From Spodoptera frugiperda (lineage: Eukaryota > Arthropoda > Insecta > Lepidoptera > Noctuidae), in contig NC_064218.1 of assembly GCF_023101765.2 (NCBI RefSeq), positions 7,502,001 through 7,566,000 on the forward strand: 64,000 nt of DNA. The letters run 5' to 3'. Below the pieces are notes generated by a model that was not told where the DNA came from, searched no databases, and was given only the letters and a program-made list of their open reading frames with translations. Shown piece by piece: positions 62,101 through 64,000 of the stretch (position 1 is the stretch's first letter; every line of letters starts with the position of its first letter). The position numbers and the translations under genes are program-made.

Positions 62101-63960
62101 CCAGTTCATACTAGAGTTCAAACTTCTCAAGGAGTACAACAATGCTATTGACTGGCAGATCAGAGCCCTAGAAGGCATTGTTAACCTGTTCAGGGACACT
62201 GACATGGATCATTTGACTGTACTCAATACTACGCAAAATGGTGATTTGTGTGAGTTCGTGTGGACTAATGATACACTGCCTAAGGATCCTGCCTGCCCTA
62301 TGGATGATATTAATAGGTTGATGAAGGTGAGTTAAATACAATGAAATGTTGTTAAAAAAAATTTTATAAAAGAATGTAAAAAATTTTCAAGGTCAAAAGC
62401 AGATTATGTTTTATCTATCTGTGTGTCATATTACAGGCAAATCACATTATTTCTCTTGTCTCTAATACAAAGTTCATTATAATAATGGAATGTAATTAAA
62501 CAGAACATGCGTTTGTAGTGAAAGAAATGATTTTGGTATTATTTGTGATTATTGCATTGTTAAGCACATTTTCTCGCTATATTCAGATAATGGAGTCGCC
62601 CACGGAGGCGGGTAATCCGTCGGCGGGTCTGGCGCGCGCCATGCAGCCGGAGCTGAAGGTGGGCGGCGTGCGCTGGCGCGGCGCGGGGCCGTGCGCGCGC
62701 GCCGCGCCCGCCACGCGCGCCCCCGACACATACCCGCCCGTCACACGGAACCAGGTCGACCATCTCACCGCCACCGTCGGACATCTGCTCGTCTATAAAG
62801 TGCCCGAGGTAAGGAGCGTATACTTTGTTAAAATAAATATTTGTTACTAGCAAAGACAAAAAAAATGGACATACTTACATTTTATAATTCAAATAATTTA
62901 TATCCAATAAGAAAATTAAAACATGCATCTAACATCTATCATATTTAATCAAATAGATCATAGTAATAAATCATTGTCGTCCAACAACTTGGTTGTCTCC
63001 ACAATAGTGTCATACAATATTTGTGTTCAACTAACTACTAAACTAAACTGTGTTCTTTCAGTAGCACATCCATTATCATTTTTCTATGCAAAACGAATCT
63101 AAAAGTATACAACCAATTTGAAACCTTTAGACCTATAAAAAAAATACGTGAAGCCATTTAGAACCCAAGTTTTAAAACGCATCCTTTAATTTTCAGGACA
63201 CATTCTTTGATCCCGAAGACGGCGACACCCGCAGCCTGTCCCTCTCCCTCCGGTACAGCGACCGCACCGAGCTGCCCGCCGGCCACTGGCTGCAGTTCGA
63301 TGCCAAGAACCAGGAGTTCTACGGACTACCCGCACCTAGTGACGAGGCCAGCGTGTCGTATCAACTGGTAAGGGACAAATAACAGTTTCATTATTTTTAA
63401 CAGACTTAAAAAAAGAGGTGGTTTTATATTTTCATCATAAAAAAACTCTGAATACAACTCAAGAGGACTTTGTGACCTGGAGAACTATTAATGGCTCCAT
63501 GGTATATCGTTTAATGACTGCAAAATACTATGAAAGTCTTTGAAGACCAAAATCTTGCCAACACTGTAAGTTTTATTATTTTCCAATGTTACACTTTTGA
63601 AAGTGCGTTTAATATGTATATGGTATGTCATTATCCTCCATTGACTTCTCGTACATACAGTTTTATGTACAAAACTTTTGAAAATACACCATAATAAAAA
63701 TATTTCTATCAATTTCAGATTGCAGAAGACTCAAGCAAGAAGAGCGCTTACGACAGTTTGATAGTAGAAGTAGTGAAGGCGCCGACCATCAGGCCGACGG
63801 TGGAGTTCCAAATGACCATGGAGTATCCGTTCCCCATGCTGGCGTACGATGCCAACAACAAGCGCAAAGTGGTTGAGAAGTTGGCCGCCCTGTTCGGACA
63901 GAAGGAGACTGACAACATCAGGATACAGAGCATCACCAATAATCCTACTACTATCATTTG
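50058..63960 (+). CDS. Dg: Dystroglycan, N-terminal 1,015 residues (16 exons, 3' end outside window)
   Basis: Dystroglycan is the central receptor of the dystrophin-glycoprotein complex: its extracellular alpha part binds laminin-type matrix proteins and its beta part spans the membrane and binds dystrophin. Joining exons 50058-50162, 50342-50488, 50945-51112, 52972-53136, 53575-53688, 54258-54413, 54756-54899, 57704-58015, 58966-59121, 59507-59818, 60746-60885, 61423-61563, 61975-62326, 62587-62808, 63197-63367 and 63719-63960 gives one open frame of 3,047 nt with GT-AG introns throughout. Family marks are the order cadherin-like, S6-like, furin site RIKR, Pro/Thr mucin region, cadherin-like plus SEA-like. 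They include W(I/L)QF...YGLP in both later cadherin-like domains, FVWTNDTLP in the first SEA-like domain and LPVIGWRL before the furin site. The second SEA-like domain, membrane anchor and tail must lie beyond 64000. Identity is strong; exon boundaries rest on splice consensus plus unbroken phase. Confidence 0.93.
50342..50488 (+). CDS. Dg: Dg coding exon 2: start of first cadherin/Ig-like domain (residues 36-84)
   Basis: Flanked by acceptor ctttcag and donor AAG|GTAGGT, phase 0 at both ends. It encodes WGVPDTSAYVGHLFRMEIP, matching the dystroglycan pattern of a 'GVPD' start with a following 'VG..F...IP' strand. One N-glycosylation sequon (NHS) lies near its start. Confidence 0.9.
50945..51112 (+). 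CDS. Dg: Dg coding exon 3: rest of first cadherin/Ig-like domain (residues 85-140)
   Basis: Acceptor ccag ends at 50944 and the donor GAG|GTTTGT is at 51113, phase 0. PSWLAVDSRHGLISGVP is the hallmark of dystroglycan-type cadherin-like (CADG) domains: a W before the strand, then a short 'L.G.P' turn. It is followed by GTHTFTVTA and a final SFTIEV strand that runs into the next exon. G+C is far above the flanking introns. Confidence 0.93.
51113..52971 (+). other. Dg intron 3
   Basis: 1.86 kb between GAG|GTTTGT and ttgcag|GTG. Apart from the CRE-type cluster at its centre-left, no feature is evident. Confidence 0.8.
51489..51688. promoter_or_regulatory. Cluster of CRE-type motifs in Dg intron 3
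   Basis: The full palindrome TGACGTCA occurs at 51540-51547 and again at 51681-51688, with a half-variant TGACGTAA near 51491. Two perfect 8-mers within 150 bp are unlikely by chance, suggesting a CREB/ATF-responsive intronic enhancer (inference). Confidence 0.35.
52972..53136 (+). CDS. Dg: Dg coding exon 4: alpha-dystroglycan S6-like domain, first part (residues 141-195)
   Basis: Acceptor ttgcag ends at 52971; donor GGG|GTGAGT, phase 0. It encodes SCVGEESRLVLVIMVDGSF followed by APRQRIRALMQLASF, which aligns by eye with the second globular domain of the vertebrate alpha-dystroglycan N terminus ('..C...EP...LTVILDADL...PKQRI.LL.....'). Cys155 is the expected first half of the domain's disulfide; Cys236 in exon 6 is the likely partner. 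Confidence 0.92.
53575..53688 (+). CDS. Dg: Dg coding exon 5: S6-like domain, middle (residues 196-233)
   Basis: Acceptor tttccag ends at 53574, donor AAT|GTAAGT, phase 0. It encodes DEFWMEPYKAEAHADTIMSG and a Ser/Gly turn, then TTAIYLN, the strand that leads into the conserved VGCG of exon 6. There is no distinctive motif on its own; assignment rests on position and frame. Confidence 0.87.
54018..54215 (+). repeat. Retroelement 3'-end fragment in Dg intron 5
   Basis: 'aaactagctacttccgcgcgttttcac...cctattgatcgaagcctgat...actatccaacacaaaaag...gttcaatcaaacaaactctttagctttacataataagaataaa' is a common insect non-LTR (RTE/L2-like) or SINE tail. A second diverged copy in the same orientation lies at 60918-61100. 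The fragment ends about 40 nt before exon 6. Confidence 0.65.
54258..54413 (+). CDS. Dg: Dg coding exon 6: end of S6-like domain and furin site RIKR (residues 234-285)
   Basis: Acceptor tgtacag ends at 54257, donor CAG|GTAATA, phase 0. It encodes VGCGQKLW (Cys236) and LRLPVIGWRLQSI, the conserved end of the N-terminal alpha-dystroglycan module, then PTPRIKRQ. R-I-K-R at 281-284 fits the furin consensus R-X-K/R-R and sits where vertebrate alpha-dystroglycan is cut by furin to release its N-terminal module. The same release is inferred here. Confidence 0.92.
54756..54899 (+). CDS. Dg: Dg coding exon 7: acidic Asp/Tyr-rich segment (residues 286-333)
   Basis: Acceptor gtttccag ends at 54755, donor CTG|GTCAGT, phase 0. 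It encodes LEGSGGG and then about 35 residues dominated by Asp, Glu, Tyr, Gly and Ala (for example DGEDDDADADADYSGYDD), directly after the furin site. Several Tyr flanked by acidic residues in a secreted protein are plausible tyrosine-sulfation sites (inference). The DNA is an imperfect GAC/TAC/GCC repeat. Shifting the frame gives an uninterrupted Thr/Pro-rich peptide. The acidic frame is preferred because it alone keeps exons 8-16 open. Confidence 0.85.
54900..57703 (+). other. Dg intron 7 (2.8 kb), just before the mucin exons
   Basis: Longest intron between coding exons. It contains a diverged internal near-duplication around 55000-55170 ('aataaagact...agtagatttt' words repeated) and the repeat tail at 56040-56210. 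Its last 220 nt (57484-57703) form an open frame continuous with exon 8, so a retained or extended exon form cannot be excluded. Confidence 0.75.
56040..56210 (+). repeat. Dispersed repeat tail in Dg intron 7 ('gaagtcggttaaaa')
   Basis: 'aaactgcatcaaaatcagttcagctaaacgcgagataatcgcgcacaaac' followed by 'catacacacatacatacagg' and 'cctcctttgtttgaagtcggttaaaa' is a frequent insect LINE/SINE 3' end. The tail is diverged. A short related A-rich piece in reverse sense may lie at 63400-63440. Confidence 0.6.
57704..58015 (+). CDS. Dg: Dg coding exon 8: mucin-like Pro-rich exon (residues 334-437)
   Basis: Acceptor tgccgcag ends at 57703, donor GAG|GTTTGT, phase 0 at both ends, 312 nt. It encodes a long Pro/Ser/Thr/Ala-rich stretch beginning VAPPPPAPSPGP with a His cluster (HPHRHHH), then PLPPSPPPSPSPAPTT and a Thr/Glu tail. 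It is a good substrate for O-mannose or mucin-type glycosylation. Coding-strand C runs are strong near 57707-57735. As a symmetric exon it can be skipped without a frameshift. Confidence 0.88.
58639..58853. mobile_element. Composite TIR element in Dg intron 8 containing miniature element copy A
   Basis: A perfect 14-bp inverted repeat cgcctactatgaaa / tttcatagtaggcg bounds 58639-58853. Inside, 58710-58796 ('gattggttggtttattcgagccggccaatcagagcg...ctcttactaaggg') is copy A of the miniature family, in the opposite orientation to copy B and without its own left end. It is either a nested insertion or a related subfamily that acquired new ends. Confidence 0.65.
58966..59121 (+). CDS. Dg: Dg coding exon 9: mucin-like linker exon (residues 438-489)
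   Basis: Acceptor tttccgcag ends at 58965, donor TTG|GTATGT, phase 0 at both ends, 156 nt. It encodes HNEVGITALSASPSETSN then Ser/Thr/Pro-rich sequence ending TTTLEPEL. There is no recognisable fold; composition suits the glycosylated stalk. Two N-glycosylation sequons (for example NMS) are visible. Confidence 0.85.
59507..59818 (+). CDS. Dg: Dg coding exon 10: mucin-like Thr/Pro-repeat exon (residues 490-593)
   Basis: Acceptor ctttcag ends at 59506, donor CAG|GTCTGT, phase 0 at both ends, 312 nt. It encodes SPSPSPSPLPELPSP and then a dense TTPRPTTTPSTTPTTPTTT region, a poly-Pro run and TTTQAPETTVQEVTKQ. This is the core of the mucin stalk. The DNA is an imperfect ACG/ACT/CCG triplet repeat, so its length is likely variable between individuals (inference). 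Confidence 0.88.
60130..60271. mobile_element. Miniature TIR element, copy B (Dg intron 10)
   Basis: The ends are about 25-bp imperfect inverted repeats: cccttagtatgagtttgctttacgt at 60130-60154 against acgtaaagcaaattcgtactaggag at 60247-60271. It has no coding capacity and is 142 bp long. The interior has CCAATCAG/CTGATTGG-type inverted motifs. This is the most complete of three copies in the gene. Confidence 0.75.
60746..60885 (+). CDS. Dg: Dg coding exon 11: end of mucin region, start of second cadherin-like domain (residues 594-640)
   Basis: Acceptor gacacag ends at 60745; the donor TTTCAG|GTATGT splits an Arg codon (phase 2). It encodes a Thr-rich lead, then NQPPTLKHHMKKLAITAGKAF, matching the dystroglycan pattern 'NQRP.L.N.I..V.A..G..F' that opens the membrane-proximal cadherin-like domain. 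It is the first exon with a non-zero phase, marking the end of the skippable phase-0 cassettes. Confidence 0.9.
60918..61100 (+). repeat. Retroelement 3'-end fragment in Dg intron 11
   Basis: 'caactagctacttccacgtggtttcacccgttcggct...ctattgatcttagcgtgat...gactatccaacacaaaaagatttt...gttcaaacaaactcttcagctttatatattaagtata' is the same family as 54018-54215 and closer to the usual consensus. Insertion lies 30 nt after exon 11. Confidence 0.68.
61423..61563 (+). CDS. Dg: Dg coding exon 12: second cadherin-like domain (residues 640-687)
   Basis: Acceptor cttgacag ends at 61422; the donor GGATT|GTAAGT splits a Leu codon. It encodes YIIPADLFTDPEEGSNLTFT and NNSWIQFIPAAREVYGL, the family core 'F.D.ED....L.....W.QF....YGLP'. 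Sequons NLT and NNS are likely N-glycosylated. The phase joins exactly with exons 11 and 13 (141 nt = 1 + 138 + 2). Confidence 0.93.
61652..61745. mobile_element. Miniature TIR element, copy C (Dg intron 12), shorter
   Basis: The ends cccttagtacgagttt (61652-61667) and aaactcgtactaagga (to 61745) are near-perfect inverted repeats. The interior retains 'gaatctgattggttggttcattcg' from the family, but about 48 bp are missing relative to copy B. It lies 90 nt after exon 12. Confidence 0.75.
61975..62326 (+). CDS. Dg: Dg coding exon 13: end of cadherin-like domain 2 and first SEA-like domain (residues 687-804)
   Basis: Acceptor tattccag ends at 61974, donor AAG|GTGAGT. It encodes WNFIVEAQDSEGL (final cadherin-like strands) and then HQFILEFKLL through CEFVWTNDTLPKDPACPMD, which aligns with the vertebrate alpha/beta-junction SEA domain ('..VVEWTNNTLP..PCP...'). 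Where vertebrates have the Gly-Ser autoproteolysis pair, this protein has Asn-Gly-Asp (775-777). Cys794 is expected to pair with Cys840 in exon 14. Confidence 0.93.
62587..62808 (+). CDS. Dg: Dg coding exon 14: end of SEA-like domain 1, start of third cadherin-like domain (residues 805-878)
   Basis: Acceptor tattcag ends at 62586, donor GAG|GTAAGG, phase 0. ARAMQPELKVGGVRWRGAGPC matches the final SEA strand ending in the disulfide Cys (Cys840). RNQVDHLTATVGHLLVYKVPE then opens another cadherin-like domain. About 62655-62722 is extremely G+C rich, with long alternating CG/GC runs, unlike the rest of the gene. Confidence 0.9.
63197..63367 (+). CDS. Dg: Dg coding exon 15: third cadherin-like domain (residues 879-935)
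   Basis: Acceptor attttcag ends at 63196, donor CTG|GTAAGG, phase 0 at both ends. DTFFDPEDGDTRSLSLSLRY and HWLQFDAKNQEFYGLPAPSD repeat the pattern of exons 11-12 and are closer to the vertebrate single membrane-proximal domain ('DTF.D.ED......W.QF....YGLP'). Confidence 0.93.
63719..63960 (+). CDS. Dg: Dg coding exon 16: end of third cadherin-like domain and start of second SEA-like domain (residues 936-1016)
   Basis: Acceptor aatttcag ends at 63718; the donor TTTG|GTTAGT splits a Trp codon. It encodes IAEDSSKKSAYDSLIVEVV, then TVEFQMTMEYPFPM, KVVEKLAALFG and IRIQSITNNPTTII(W). This aligns with the SEA-domain part '..V.KLA.AFGD.....I.LQ.I..G.IVVEW' but has NNPTT where the Gly-Ser cleavage pair would be. 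The next exon is outside the window. Confidence 0.9.
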
Positions 63961-63972
63961 GTTAGTTCTCCA

Positions 63973-64000
63973 TCTCTCTTTCTCTCTCTCTCTCTCTCTC
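63973..64000 (+). repeat. (CT)n microsatellite, running off the window
   Basis: An almost pure CT dinucleotide run begins just inside the intron after Dg exon 16, with one ctt interruption, and continues to the last base. Confidence 0.95.

Overview
The window looks like nuclear DNA of a moth or butterfly (Lepidoptera). It is AT-rich (roughly 35-40% G+C by eye), has no operon structure, and carries interspersed repeats of kinds familiar from lepidopteran genomes: a SINE with a conserved 'tttttagtcagtaagagtctgac' core, the C-terminal end of an RTE-like LINE, short terminal-inverted-repeat (TIR) elements and an 'aagtcggttaaaa' tail repeat. I cannot name the species.

One protein-coding gene is supported: Dystroglycan (Dg), on the + strand, in the last 14 kb. 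Sixteen coding exons (50058-63960) join in frame through GT-AG introns into 1,015 complete codons plus two bases. The gene runs off the right edge before the rest of the second SEA-like domain, the transmembrane segment and the cytoplasmic tail. Domain order is: signal peptide (about 1-20); first cadherin/Ig-like domain (36-140); alpha-dystroglycan S6-like domain (141-280); a furin site RIKR (281-284); an Asp/Tyr acidic stretch (286-333); a Pro/Thr mucin-like region (334-about 610); a first cadherin-like plus SEA-like module (about 615-845); and a second such module (about 855-1016, continuing).

Upstream, 1-50057 holds no convincing coding exon on either strand. I read 29055-50012 as promoter, a non-coding first exon and very long 5' introns of Dg. 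At 29055 a TCAGTC initiator has a GGTCG downstream promoter element at exactly +28 to +32, followed by a splice donor at 29279. A 49-nt candidate 5'-UTR exon (39491-39539) lies between there and the ATG exon. Further small splice-flanked candidates (14407-14462, 17901-17937, 33107-33147, 35697-35805) could be alternative leader exons or chance. The left part (1-29 kb) is intergenic or an even longer 5' region.

Repeats and structure: a near-perfect 335-bp foldback (3388-3722); compact perfect hairpins at 9113-9177 and 43417-43456 and an imperfect one at 9565-9625; LINE and SINE remnants near 5.1, 7.1, 10.1, 16.6, 33.8, 54.0, 56.1 and 60.9 kb; and three copies of one TIR miniature element in Dg introns 8, 10 and 12. 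No tRNA, rRNA, CRISPR array or intact transposase or reverse transcriptase gene was seen. I did not find an undescribed multi-gene system. The most interesting signals are in the dystroglycan itself: duplicated cadherin-SEA modules that both lack the Gly-Ser processing pair, an acidic Tyr-rich exon where vertebrates carry the matriglycan threonines, and a composition in that exon that becomes Thr-rich mucin in another frame.
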